Shown: one piece after another, positions 47,564 to 56,910 of the stretch
Layout of the letters: the number at the start of each line of letters is the position of its first letter
How positions within the stretch are numbered: position 1 is the stretch's first letter
Origin: Terasakiispira papahanaumokuakeensis
Lineage (GTDB): Bacteria > Pseudomonadota > Gammaproteobacteria > Pseudomonadales > Halomonadaceae
DNA length: 64,000 nt
Reading direction: 5' to 3'
NCBI RefSeq assembly: GCF_001709345.1
Contig: NZ_MDTQ01000001.1
Span: forward strand, 2,393,202 to 2,457,201
Program-made: the position numbers and the translations under genes
Notes under the pieces: model-generated
Told to the model about the DNA's origin: nothing
The model's database searches: none
The model's input: the letters and a program-made list of their open reading frames with translations, nothing else

Positions 47564-48546
47564 CACTACTATGGCCGTGGGCACTCCTACTCTGGCCCCT
47601 GCCCTGGATACTTCACCGGCTGCTTCCGAAGCAAAGCCGGGGGGAGACTTTGCGGCTACCCGAAAATGCCACTCAAACAAGTAACGCCACAGCCCCCACA
47701 ACGCCATGGGCTCGATTAAGTGGGCAGTGGCGCTTTGCCCTGATTTGGACGCTACTGATCCTCGCCACCGGTCGCCCGGTGCTGTTGGATCGTTTACAGA
47801 CCCTGCCACAAAATAGCCGCCAAGTGATGCTTGCCGTCGATATATCCGGCAGCATGAATGAGCGCCTGGATCACGGCACTCGCTTAGAACAAGTTCAGAA
47901 AGTCGTCGGGCAATTTGTCATGCGCCGTCAATATGACCAAGTCGGGCTGATGGTCTTTGGCAGCCATGCCTATCTCTATGTCCCGATGACCCTCGACCAT
48001 CAACTGCTGGTCGAGCAGCTTAAAGCTTTGAAGGCGGGAATGGCCGGTAATGGTACCGCCATAGGCGATGCCATTGGGCTTGGCGTCAGAGCGTTGCGAC
48101 GGGGTCAAGGCGAATCTGTACTGGTCGTCCTTTCAGACGGGGTTAATAATGCCGGTCAGCTCACCCCGGCAGAAGCCCTCAATATTGCCCAAGAAGCCCA
48201 AATCCGAACTCACCTGGTAGTGATTGGCCTGGAAACCACACCCGATCTTCGTGAACGCATCGAGGCCACCGGTGGCCAGGTTTTCCATGCCAACAATGTA
48301 CGTAGCCTAGACAGCATCTACCAACAAATTGATCAGCTAGAGCCCGTCACTCAATTGAAGACCATTGCCCGACACGCCCCTCTGGCTCAATACCTGCTCC
48401 TGCTCGCGCTGCTCTTGAGCAGTTACTGGTTATGGCAACGACGCACCGTGCGCCCAATTCATCAACACCATCATCAACACCAGGCACAAGCAGCATCAGC
48501 TCAAGCACCTTCTGAACCTGCGCACTTGAGGCAATCGAATGAGTGA
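47542..48546 (+). CDS. VWA-domain membrane protein, BatA-like
   Basis: A 334-residue protein with two N-terminal membrane helices, a von Willebrand A domain and a C-terminal helix. The metal-ion-dependent adhesion site is intact: DISGSMN near residue 100, then the threonine region GNGTAIGDAIG and VVLSDGVNN. This is the BatA layout, with the VWA domain in the periplasm. The C-terminal tail is rich in His and Gln. It overlaps both neighbours. Confidence 0.92.
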   Translation: MDQAPNLTLLWPWALLLWPLPWILHRLLPKQSRGETLRLPENATQTSNATAPTTPWARLSGQWRFALIWTLLILATGRPVLLDRLQTLPQNSRQVMLAVDISGSMNERLDHGTRLEQVQKVVGQFVMRRQYDQVGLMVFGSHAYLYVPMTLDHQLLVEQLKALKAGMAGNGTAIGDAIGLGVRALRRGQGESVLVVLSDGVNNAGQLTPAEALNIAQEAQIRTHLVVIGLETTPDLRERIEATGGQVFHANNVRSLDSIYQQIDQLEPVTQLKTIARHAPLAQYLLLLALLLSSYWLWQRRTVRPIHQHHHQHQAQAASAQAPSEPAHLRQSNE

Positions 48547-50200
48547 CGCGATTCACCTCTGGCTGGCACGCCCCGCATGGTTACTGCTTTGGCTACCGCT
48601 CATGGGGCTGCTGTGGATCTGGTGGCAACGCCCCCAGCAGCAACAATGGCGCCAATGGCTACCGCCGAGCCTGGCCACGCGCTTATTAAAAGGTCAGCCG
48701 ATTCAAAGTCGTCGGCACCCGGCCTTACTGAGCCTCATTGGCTTATTACTGGGGCTAGCCCTGATCGGCCCCCGCTGGCCGATTGAGGCCCCTGCGCATA
48801 ACTACTTACAAAACGGTGTGGTCGTGATCCAACGCATGGCCCCATCACTCATGCAAAGAGACTTACCCCCTAGTCGGTTGATTCGTGCCCAAGGGCTGCT
48901 CAGTCATCTTCTCCAGGAGCGCCAACAGGGATTAACCGGACTTGTGCTCTACGCCGGCAGCGCTCATATTGCCAGCCCGTTAACGCGTGATGCCCATACA
49001 CTGGACCAACTGTTGCAACTGGTTCACCCCAGCGTGATGCCGTTAAGTGGTGATGATCCCAGTGCCGCCTTTGCGCAGGCCCAAAGGCTTGAGCCCGCTC
49101 AGGCTGAAACCCCGCTATATTGGCTATGGCTGACCGACCAACTGCCACGTCCAGAACACTGGACACAACTGAAACAGCAGATCCCAGCATCAGCCCAGCT
49201 CCTACTGGTGCCCCTCTTACCCGACAGCGCCTCACTGCGCGAACAATTAACCACACTGGCCCAATCCGGGTTGATCAGTGCTCAACTGGGGAGTACAAGA
49301 CTCAACCAATGGCTCAAACACCCGGATACCGCATTAAGTACTCAGATTCAGAACGCGCGCCTGTCTGATGAACAAAACCCAGGCTATCGATTTATTGAAT
49401 TCAGCCATTGGTGCTTACTGGCCGCCGTGCTACTGCTGGCTTGGCAATCCCGTGATTATCTTAATCAAACCAGCCCACTATCGCTGAGTGGGCTGGTCTG
49501 GGGTGGCTTAACGCTGGTAACGGCTCTAGGGCTCAGCTTGGCCCCCCCCGCACAGGCGGGTAATGGGCGCTGGTGGTCTGCCGACTGGCAGGCTTATCAA
49601 GCCTTACAAGCTGAAACCCCAGAAATCGCCTACCAGGAGGCTGAGGCTTCGTTACTGAAAGCGCATGCGGCTTATGCATTGGGGCGCTATCAGGAAGCCG
49701 CCCAACTGTTCAGCCAACAACTGGCCAAAATGGCTCCAAGCCAAGATGACATTAGCAGCAGTGCACAGCCTCCGCTGCCGGGCAGCTACGCGGCCCTGGC
49801 TTATAACACAGGTACGGCTTGGCTAGCTGCGGGGGCGCCAGCAAAAGCCATGACGCCGCTCACCGAAGCCTTACAACAAAGACCTCGCTGGCCAGCCGCC
49901 TGCGAGCATCGCGCCATGGCTCAAGCCTTGGTTCAAGGCTCAGACCCAACAGCCCGCTTACAAGCCTGCCATTCAGGGCAAGCGGGGCGCTCGGACCATC
50001 ATGACGCAACACCACCCGAAGCCAATTCGGATCAAGGCCGCCAGCCCGCGCCTCAGCTTCAAGCCGGTCAACCACCGCCACAATGTGCACAATGCCCGCC
50101 TTTGTCAGAAGCCCGACAGCGTACCCTGGAGCTTTTGGAAGAAGACCGTTGGAATTTGCTACGCAACCGTTTCCGTGATGACTTGGAGCATCAGCCATGA
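48539..50200 (+). CDS. BatB/BatC-like fusion: degenerate VWA plus TPR
   Basis: A 553-residue protein. An N-terminal BatB-like part (two membrane helices, then a VWA-like domain) is joined through a further helix near residue 295 and a second helix (about 318-340) to a TPR region (ALGRYQEAAQLFSQQL, SYAALAYNTGTAWLAAGAPAKAMTPLTEALQQRP). Where BatB has DxSxSM, this protein reads RMAPSLM before the conserved RDLPPSRL, so the metal-binding Asp and first Ser are missing. It is probably a structural partner of the intact VWA protein upstream. GAGG lies 7 bases ahead of the ATG. Confidence 0.88.
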   Translation: MSDAIHLWLARPAWLLLWLPLMGLLWIWWQRPQQQQWRQWLPPSLATRLLKGQPIQSRRHPALLSLIGLLLGLALIGPRWPIEAPAHNYLQNGVVVIQRMAPSLMQRDLPPSRLIRAQGLLSHLLQERQQGLTGLVLYAGSAHIASPLTRDAHTLDQLLQLVHPSVMPLSGDDPSAAFAQAQRLEPAQAETPLYWLWLTDQLPRPEHWTQLKQQIPASAQLLLVPLLPDSASLREQLTTLAQSGLISAQLGSTRLNQWLKHPDTALSTQIQNARLSDEQNPGYRFIEFSHWCLLAAVLLLAWQSRDYLNQTSPLSLSGLVWGGLTLVTALGLSLAPPAQAGNGRWWSADWQAYQALQAETPEIAYQEAEASLLKAHAAYALGRYQEAAQLFSQQLAKMAPSQDDISSSAQPPLPGSYAALAYNTGTAWLAAGAPAKAMTPLTEALQQRPRWPAACEHRAMAQALVQGSDPTARLQACHSGQAGRSDHHDATPPEANSDQGRQPAPQLQAGQPPPQCAQCPPLSEARQRTLELLEEDRWNLLRNRFRDDLEHQP

Positions 50201-51897
50201 GATTAACGCCATGCGCTCAATCCCAGGGCCTGTTCCAAGGGCTATTCATGCTCATGAGTTTGCTGATCAGCGCACTATCTGGATCAGCTCATGCGGCCCT
50301 GCTCACCCTCATGCAACCCAGTATAGAACCGGGCGGCAGCTTCGATATTCTGATAGAAAGTCAGGATCAAGCAGGGGCACCGCCTCAGCTAGGCTGGTCT
50401 CCCGAGTTAGAAAAGCACTTCCAGATCACCTGGATGGACCAAAGCACCGAATCATTAAACCAAGGCTTTCAACACCGCTGGCTGCTGACACTCCGTCAAC
50501 GTCCGGACGATGCCAGTACCGGGATGCTGACACTACCGCCCTTTACCCTAGGAAATGATCGCACCCAACCGTTGCGGGTGATGGTCACCCCCCCCAAAGT
50601 GAAGGTGACGCCGCAAACGGCTCAATCAACACACGAAAAAGTCATTTCCATACACCAGGATCTCAACCATCGGCAGGCTTATGCCGGGCAAACGTTGGTC
50701 TACCGGATGGAAATCCTCTATCAAGGATATCCCTTTGACCCCTCCCTCTCACCCTTAAAAATGGAGGGGGCTCAAGGCCGTCAGCTAGGTGAACCGATCG
50801 AACACCAAGTCACCCTTCATGGCCAGCGCTATCAAGAAGCCCGTTGGCGCGACTTGATTACCATCAACCAAGCCCCAGCGCGTATATTGCCACGCCAATT
50901 CAGTGCCCGACTCAGCCCCTTTCCCGGCAGCCATCAAAGCCGTCGACATCAAGCTGAAGCGCCCGCCATTGACATTGAAGTCCTGCCCAAACCGGCAGAA
51001 TTTCCCGAGACGGCCACTTGGTTACCAGCAGAAGGGCTGGCTTTGGATTATGACCTGCCCAACACCAACCACGCCTATCAGGCCGGTGATACCTTACAAC
51101 TGACCGTCTACCTGGACGCCGTCGGGCAGCAAGGGCGACTACTGCCCACTTTTCCAAGGCTCGAAACAGAAGACTATACCGTGGCGCCGGTCCGTCACCA
51201 TGTTCAGGATCGATTGGTCAGTCAGCAACTGGTGGGCAACCTCCAACAGGTCATGCTGGTCACGCTTAAACGCAGTGGATCAATCCAGTTGCCCACCCTG
51301 TCCGTGCCCTGGTGGGATGTCGAGCGACATCGACTGCGCCATACGGAACTGGCCTTACCCACACTCAAAGTCGTTCCCGCGAAGGCTGTATCGTCATCTA
51401 CAGATTCGCCATCAGCAAACTCGCCATCAACAGCTCAAACCGCGGTGAATACAGGCACCGTCTCTTCGACCACCGCTGACGCACAAACGTCGACGCAATG
51501 GTCCATCCTCATTGCCTCAGTGCTGGCCAGCCTAGTCAGCATCGGCGTGATACTCTGGATACACCACCGTCAACGCCCTCAACAACGTTTGGCCCGACGT
51601 ATTCGTAATCAGCAACACTGGTCGCATCGTGACATCTTGAACCTCCTCGCCGATTGGGCCTCCTGGACGGGACAACCACACCCAGCATGGCAAAAACCCG
51701 GACTGCTGCGCGTGTTACGCCATGCTGCCGCGGGTCATCGCATCCCACAGCACTTACTCGCCCAGGCCTTATTAGGCCGTAGACACGCCAGAAAAGGATT
51801 GAAAAGGCAAGGATTCACAAGACTGGCGATCAACAGAAAGAAACAAACACAACACCAGCACCGTTCCCAAACATTGCTGCCGCCGCTTTACCCCTAA
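50197..51897 (+). CDS. BatD-like protein
   Basis: A 566-residue last gene of the MoxR/Bat operon, overlapping the previous stop by ATGA. It has a signal peptide (cleaved near SAHA, residue about 33), several beta-rich repeats typical of BatD (VDPs such as EPGGSFDILIESQDQ, AGQTLVYRMEILYQGYPFDPSLS) and a membrane helix near residue 435. A basic cytoplasmic tail follows. BatD is thought to present a periplasmic platform to the VWA proteins. The tail ends in a lysine- and arginine-rich segment. Confidence 0.88.
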   Translation: MRLTPCAQSQGLFQGLFMLMSLLISALSGSAHAALLTLMQPSIEPGGSFDILIESQDQAGAPPQLGWSPELEKHFQITWMDQSTESLNQGFQHRWLLTLRQRPDDASTGMLTLPPFTLGNDRTQPLRVMVTPPKVKVTPQTAQSTHEKVISIHQDLNHRQAYAGQTLVYRMEILYQGYPFDPSLSPLKMEGAQGRQLGEPIEHQVTLHGQRYQEARWRDLITINQAPARILPRQFSARLSPFPGSHQSRRHQAEAPAIDIEVLPKPAEFPETATWLPAEGLALDYDLPNTNHAYQAGDTLQLTVYLDAVGQQGRLLPTFPRLETEDYTVAPVRHHVQDRLVSQQLVGNLQQVMLVTLKRSGSIQLPTLSVPWWDVERHRLRHTELALPTLKVVPAKAVSSSTDSPSANSPSTAQTAVNTGTVSSTTADAQTSTQWSILIASVLASLVSIGVILWIHHRQRPQQRLARRIRNQQHWSHRDILNLLADWASWTGQPHPAWQKPGLLRVLRHAAAGHRIPQHLLAQALLGRRHARKGLKRQGFTRLAINRKKQTQHQHRSQTLLPPLYP

Positions 51898-51965
51898 ACT
51901 CCGCGCATCATCCAGAGAACGCTCTGAACCATGGCCGCTTAGGAGGTGAGATCACCTCGTCACTC

Positions 51966-52021
51966 AATAGCGCCGAGCCAATAGCACCGAGCAAATAGCA
52001 CCGGGCAAATAGCGCCGAGCA
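51966..52021. repeat. 14-bp tandem repeat, four units
   Basis: Four head-to-tail 14-bp units: AATAGCGCCGAGCC (51966), AATAGCACCGAGCA (51980), AATAGCACCGGGCA (51994), AATAGCGCCGAGCA (52008). They lie in the convergent gap between the Bat operon and trmA. Confidence 0.92.
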
Positions 52022-52077
52022 AAGCATCGATACCAAATGCCTGGATCGACATTCCACGCTCGGCGAAGCCATACATT

Positions 52078-53292
52078 TTAAGCCCGGCGAACCAATAACA
52101 CCCCGGCCTCGGCATGATCGGTATAAGGGAACTGATCGAAAAAAGCCAAACGCTCCAGACGGTGTGTTTGGGTCAACGTCGCGAGATTCTCAACCAGTGT
52201 TTGAGGGTTACAAGAGATGTAAACAATGTGGTCATACTCCGCCACTTGTTTGAGTGTATCAGGGTCCAATCCCGCTCGAGGGGGGTCCACCAATACCGTA
52301 GAGAAAGTGTAATCTGCCAATCCCAGACGCTGCCCATAAGGGCTCTGAGGGTTCGCCAATGCCTGAGAAAACTCCTCCGCCGATAAACGCTCAACCTGGG
52401 CATTATGGGCACGATTGATTTCAACATTAAAACGACCTGCGGCAACCGAAGTCCGGGAGATTTCAGTGCCCAAAACGCGGCGGAAATTTGGTGCCAGCGC
52501 AACGGTGAAATTGCCCGCGCCACAATACAGCTCAACCAGATCCCCCCCAATGCCTTGCGTGACTTCACGCGCCCAGCTCAACATCGACTCACAAATGCGC
52601 GCATTAGGCTGCGTAAAACTATTTTCCACCTGCTTATAGGTCAGTGTCTGGCCATCCACCGTCAAACGCTCGAACACAAATTCACGATCCAGCACTAAGC
52701 GTTGTTTTCGAGAGCGGCCAATAATACTGACCCCCAAATCGACCTGTAACTGTCGGGCCAGCGTTTCCCACTGTTCATCCAGCGGCCGATGATAAATCAG
52801 AGAGATCAAAGCCTCGCCAGTCAACGTGGTCAAAAACTCGACCTGAAATAACTTATGGCGCAAAGGCGGCACATCTCGAATGGCATCCAGTAGCGCGGGC
52901 ATCAACGCATTAATCCGCTCACTGGCCACAGGGTAGTCATCCATCCGCACCGTTTTCACGGGCTTTCGGGTTTTATTCCGTTTCTTCTTTTTCTTCCCTT
53001 GTGCGCTTTGGACTTGCGAACCCTCCGCCGAAGCAGCGCTCGCTTCAGCCTCGACCTGCGCGGCCTGCTGTGCCGCTAGCGCCTCGTCATCGGTATCAAA
53101 CATCACATAATAGAGATCATCCCCCTCATGCCACACACGGAACTCAGCCCGCATACGATAATGCATCGGAGGAGATGGAAAGATCTCCATCTCAGGGGGA
53201 TCAAAAGGCGTAAAACAAGACGCCAAAGCCTCAGCCTTGGCGTGGAGGAGTTCAGAATAACGTTCAGCTTCAACGACAGGCAGACGGCTCAT
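52078..53292 (-). CDS. trmA: tRNA (uracil-5-)-methyltransferase with a lysine-rich insertion
   Basis: TrmA makes m5U54 in the T-loop of tRNA. The 404-residue protein has the FTQPN, LYCGAGNFTVALA and DPPRAGLD motifs and the catalytic cysteine in ISCNPQTL. E. coli TrmA has 366 residues. The excess lies in one insertion (about residues 70-112), which is alanine/glutamate-rich and then strongly basic (GKKKKKRNKTRKPVK), placed in the N-terminal region before the catalytic domain. The insertion may add RNA contacts. No operon partner. Confidence 0.94.
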   Translation of the reverse strand: MSRLPVVEAERYSELLHAKAEALASCFTPFDPPEMEIFPSPPMHYRMRAEFRVWHEGDDLYYVMFDTDDEALAAQQAAQVEAEASAASAEGSQVQSAQGKKKKKRNKTRKPVKTVRMDDYPVASERINALMPALLDAIRDVPPLRHKLFQVEFLTTLTGEALISLIYHRPLDEQWETLARQLQVDLGVSIIGRSRKQRLVLDREFVFERLTVDGQTLTYKQVENSFTQPNARICESMLSWAREVTQGIGGDLVELYCGAGNFTVALAPNFRRVLGTEISRTSVAAGRFNVEINRAHNAQVERLSAEEFSQALANPQSPYGQRLGLADYTFSTVLVDPPRAGLDPDTLKQVAEYDHIVYISCNPQTLVENLATLTQTHRLERLAFFDQFPYTDHAEAGVLLVRRA

Positions 53293-53460
53293 GGATAAGG
53301 GCTCAGTTCAATCATCAACAAGGGGCGGCTAGCTTACCAAGCCGAACGGCCAGTGCAAGCCCGTTCTTACTGCACCGTCAAATCTCTCAATGACAGCACC
53401 GCGGCCCTTAATGATTAGACTTTAGCCTCCCTAGATGATTAAGCTGCAACGCCCGCTGGA

Positions 53461-53982
53461 TTATTGAGTCTCAGCGCGTTGTTCACGACGAGTCAATAAC
53501 ATGCGATTCACCCCATCGGTCATGGCCTGTGTGATATCAAACTCAGGAAAGGCAGGCCCCAGCTTGATAATAATGTCACGTACAGGAGTACCCGAAGCGA
53601 ACTTCCCAATCGGCAGTTTGATATCACGAGTCAAATTACCGGAAGTTGCCGGTAACCCATTCACCGCCTTCCAGGCCATACCAAATTGTTTTTCATCATC
53701 ATATAAAGGCAACTCAATCACCTTAGGCTCACGCACGGCACGATCAAGGGTAATGCCCTCAATCAGGCTGCCGCGAGGATACAAAATCCCTTCACTGAGC
53801 AGATGGCGTGTCAGTCCTTCGATGTCATTCTCATGGCCCATGACACCAGACTGAATCAATCCTTTAATCTCTTTGCTATTGCCGAATACGTGCTGCCCCT
53901 GCCAATCCATGACTTCATAAGTCGCCTTAAAATGATGATCAAAGCCGACGTAATACCCCAGCGTCATATAGCGACCGCTCAT
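53461..53982 (-). CDS. Conserved-looking protein of unknown function
   Basis: I do not recognise this 173-residue protein. It is cytoplasmic by sequence (no signal or membrane helix) and starts MSGRYMTLGYYVGFDHHFKATYEVMDW. GGAG lies 9 bases ahead of its ATG. Codon use resembles the neighbours, so it is probably a resident gene. It stands alone between trmA and murI on the same strand, with 160-210 bp gaps on either side. Confidence 0.7.
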   Translation of the reverse strand: MSGRYMTLGYYVGFDHHFKATYEVMDWQGQHVFGNSKEIKGLIQSGVMGHENDIEGLTRHLLSEGILYPRGSLIEGITLDRAVREPKVIELPLYDDEKQFGMAWKAVNGLPATSGNLTRDIKLPIGKFASGTPVRDIIIKLGPAFPEFDITQAMTDGVNRMLLTRREQRAETQ

Positions 53983-54195
53983 GGTGCAGTTCTCCTCGAT
54001 TAATCTCGATAACTTCGGCAGGCGATGCTCTCCTCACCACCGACTTTCCCATCACTGGCGCAATACCGAAGACTTCAGGTGATCACAATGCCATCACCGC
54101 TCAGATCCAGCCATGATATAGGCCGATAAGATGTACAAAAATGTAATATTAAAACAATGGGCTTTATATAGTGCAGCGCTCTTTATTCTGCAAGC

Positions 54196-55041
54196 CTAGA
54201 CACTGCTCAACACAATGTCACCTTCATTAAAGTCCAACGCCGTCAGCTGTCGACAAGAAGCGAACCCCAGTGTCGCCAATGCTTCCATTAAATGGATCTG
54301 CTGCACAGGCGCCGTCGTCCAGGCGACACCAGCCGCCGCCCTATTCCCCGACACATCATCAACGCCGAGTAAATCCCCAACCCGTCGCGCCACGGCAGCA
54401 CCAGAATCCACCCAGTGATAAGTGCGCTCAGCCACCGCCTGCAAGGCCGTTTTCAGTAATGGGAAATGGGTACAGCCCAAAATGATCGTATCAATATCCG
54501 ATTGGGCCTCAATGGGGGCCAGAATATGGCGAAGCGTCTCTGGTGCGGGGGGATGACCCGCTAAAGCCTGCTCAGCCAAATCGACTAAGGGTGCAGAGGC
54601 GAACCGATAAAGCCGACAATCCGCCGCAAAATCCTGCATCAATTGATCGACATACGGGCGTGTCACTGTCCCAGCCGTGGCTAACAACGCAATCGAACGC
54701 GTCTGCGATACTTGCGCTGCAGGCTTGATTGCAGGCACCACTCCGACCACAGGCACGCGTAAACGCTCACGCAACCGAGGCAGCGCCAGCGTACTGGCCG
54801 TATTACAGGCAATCACCACCAAACCCGCACCGGTTTTGTCCAGCAAGCTTGTGATCACCGCTTCAACACGGTCGACCAGCCAGTCTTCGGGCTTATTACC
54901 GTAAGGAAATGCTGCATTATCAAAGGCATAATCCATCGGCAGCGAAGGCCACGCCCGACGGATCGCCTGCACAATCGATAAACCACCCACACCAGAATCA
55001 AAAACAAGTACGGGGCAAGCCCCCTGAGCCAACGGTTTCAT
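54196..55041 (-). CDS. murI: Glutamate racemase
   Basis: MurI supplies D-glutamate for peptidoglycan. The two catalytic cysteines are in VIACNTAST and ILGCTHFPLL, and the N-terminal VFDSGVGGLSIVQAI is intact. The start is set at ATG 55041; a GTG at 55068 is possible and neither is strongly supported. It lies downstream of the LysR gene on the same strand, 51 bp from its stop (24 bp if the GTG start is used). Confidence 0.93.
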   Translation of the reverse strand: MKPLAQGACPVLVFDSGVGGLSIVQAIRRAWPSLPMDYAFDNAAFPYGNKPEDWLVDRVEAVITSLLDKTGAGLVVIACNTASTLALPRLRERLRVPVVGVVPAIKPAAQVSQTRSIALLATAGTVTRPYVDQLMQDFAADCRLYRFASAPLVDLAEQALAGHPPAPETLRHILAPIEAQSDIDTIILGCTHFPLLKTALQAVAERTYHWVDSGAAVARRVGDLLGVDDVSGNRAAAGVAWTTAPVQQIHLMEALATLGFASCRQLTALDFNEGDIVLSSV

Positions 55042-55092
55042 CGTACTTTTAATGACCTCACTAAGCACACCAGACCAGAATACCCCGCACCG

Positions 55093-55983
55093 TTAGGGAT
55101 GAACGCGTGCACAGAGAAACTCAATAAACGCCTGCACTCGGGCAGGTAAATGATGGCGATGAGCATAGACCAGGTAAATGCCCAAAGGGGGTGGCATCCA
55201 CTCTTCCAGAATCGGGACTAGGCGTCCACTTTCCAGATAAGGTGACATCATAAAATCGGGCTGCTGCACCACCCCAAGACCCGCTGCAGCCGCTTCGCAA
55301 AGCGCCCGACCATTATTACAATCCAGTGCCGACACATAATGCTCACGTAGCTCGCTGCCATCGGACGGATCACGAAAACGCCATAACTGACCTTCCTGGG
55401 TATAAGTAAAATGCAGACAGCGATGTCGGCGTAAGTCCGCAGGCGTTTCAGGCCGCCCTTCACGCTCAAGATACTCTGGACTGGCATAGACCGAGAGCTG
55501 GCTCTCACCCAGTGTCCGCGCCACCAAACTGGAATCTTGCAATAACCCAATTCGCACGGCCAGATCGACAGACTCCGCCGTTAGATCAACCCGGCGATCC
55601 TCCAGCATTAATTGAATCTTCAACTGAGGGTGCAACTGCTGGAATTCAGCCACCGAAGGCATCAAAGACGCGACCCCATAATCCATCGGCGCTGAAATTC
55701 TCAATTTGCCCATTAAATGCCCGGCTCGCGCCGAGACTTCGGTTTCCAACTGCTGCCATTCATTCAACAAGGCACTTGCTTGCTGATACAACAGACGTCC
55801 CTCATCGGTCGGCGTCAGACGTCGTGTCGTCCTTGTTAATAATCGAACCCCCAAGTGCTTCTCTAACGCCGCCACATGTTTACTGACCATCGCCGTGGAT
55901 AAATCCAAAGCACGCGCCGCTCCGGCAAAACTGCCTAACTCCATGACTTGGCAAAAAGCCTGATAAGCATCAAAGCGTTCCAG
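55093..55983 (-). CDS. LysR-family regulator with an apparent CTG start
   Basis: A 296-residue LysR-type regulator with an N-terminal winged helix-turn-helix (SFAGAARALDLSTAMVSKHVAALEKHLGVRLLTRTTRRL) and a substrate-binding domain. The first ATG (55944) falls inside the first helix and would truncate it. Reading upstream in frame restores the normal LysR opening ERFDAYQAFCQVMELGSF and reaches a CTG at 55983. This CTG is preceded by AGGGGG with a 6-base spacer. No ATG, GTG or TTG lies in between. An ATT immediately before the CTG is a less well spaced alternative. The target genes are unknown; murI follows it and yceI is divergent. Confidence 0.85.
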   Translation of the reverse strand: MERFDAYQAFCQVMELGSFAGAARALDLSTAMVSKHVAALEKHLGVRLLTRTTRRLTPTDEGRLLYQQASALLNEWQQLETEVSARAGHLMGKLRISAPMDYGVASLMPSVAEFQQLHPQLKIQLMLEDRRVDLTAESVDLAVRIGLLQDSSLVARTLGESQLSVYASPEYLEREGRPETPADLRRHRCLHFTYTQEGQLWRFRDPSDGSELREHYVSALDCNNGRALCEAAAAGLGVVQQPDFMMSPYLESGRLVPILEEWMPPPLGIYLVYAHRHHLPARVQAFIEFLCARVHP

Positions 55984-56250
55984 AATCCACCCCCTAGATG
56001 AGATTCATCGTCTATGGCTCTCGGATTAAACAACCGAGACTCAAAAGCAAATCTTACACCGGCATGCTTAGACCCACCGAATATCACTTCATTGTCAACC
56101 AGAAGTCATTATTATCAACCAGCAGTAAATAGTGCCTTTAGAATACACCCTGTTATCAAGCCCAAATCGTTCCGTCATACTCCTCGACATCAACCGGCTC
56201 ACCCCAACCCCATCAATCACTTGAGCCATCACTTAACCAGGAGAAGCACC

Positions 56251-56832
56251 ATGACACTACCCCCATTATTGGCTCGCACCGCTATGGCAACCCTCATCGG
56301 ACTCGCCAGCTTAACCGCCACGGCTCAAGCCGCTGAATACAAAATCGACCCAGCCCACACCAATGCCATTTTTCGTATCAAACATATCAACACTTCATAT
56401 TTGGTGGGTCGCTTCAATACGGTTGAAGGCACTTTTAACTACGACAGCGCAGCACCACAAAACGCCAGCATCCAAGTCACCATCCCTGTCGATAGCCTCG
56501 ATACTAACTTTGCCGAACGCAATAAACATCTAAAAAGCCCTGACTTTTTCAGCGCCCGTCAATATCCCAATATTAACTTCAAAAGCACTCAGTACGAAGG
56601 TGATGCCAACAAGGGTACCCTAACGGGCCAACTGACCCTGCACGGCGTGACTCAAACCATCGAGATTCCTGTCGAAAAAGTAGGCGAAGGGAAAGATCCT
56701 TGGGGCGGCTACCGTGCCGGTTTCCATGGCGAAGTCACCATCAAGCGTACCGATTACGGGATGGATAAAATGCTGGGCGCCGGTAGCGATGAAGTCCAGC
56801 TCGTCTTAGATATTGAAGGCATTCGCCAGTAA
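56251..56832 (+). CDS. YceI-family periplasmic protein
   Basis: A 193-residue secreted lipocalin-like protein of the YceI family. The signal peptide spans about residues 1-27 (cleaved after TAQA). The mature part starts AEYKIDPAHTNAIFRIKHINTSYLVGRFN, the family hallmark, and ends with MLGAGSDEVQLVLDIEG. Members bind isoprenoid chains; E. coli YceI is base- and osmotic-induced. AGGAG lies 7 bases ahead of the ATG, so the upstream extension from 56014 is not coding. Divergent from the LysR gene. Confidence 0.92.
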   Translation: MTLPPLLARTAMATLIGLASLTATAQAAEYKIDPAHTNAIFRIKHINTSYLVGRFNTVEGTFNYDSAAPQNASIQVTIPVDSLDTNFAERNKHLKSPDFFSARQYPNINFKSTQYEGDANKGTLTGQLTLHGVTQTIEIPVEKVGEGKDPWGGYRAGFHGEVTIKRTDYGMDKMLGAGSDEVQLVLDIEGIRQ

Positions 56833-56910
56833 CCCTTTGCGAACGCCCCCAGGCCTTCACCACGGAGGCCTGGCCTGTGAAGTTTCCCTGCCGCTGACGG
56901 AACTGACACC

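Noticed and set aside
56014-56250. Long N-terminal extension of the YceI protein
   Set aside because: A signal peptide and AGGAG-led ATG at 56251 mark the real start; the extension is untranslated leader.
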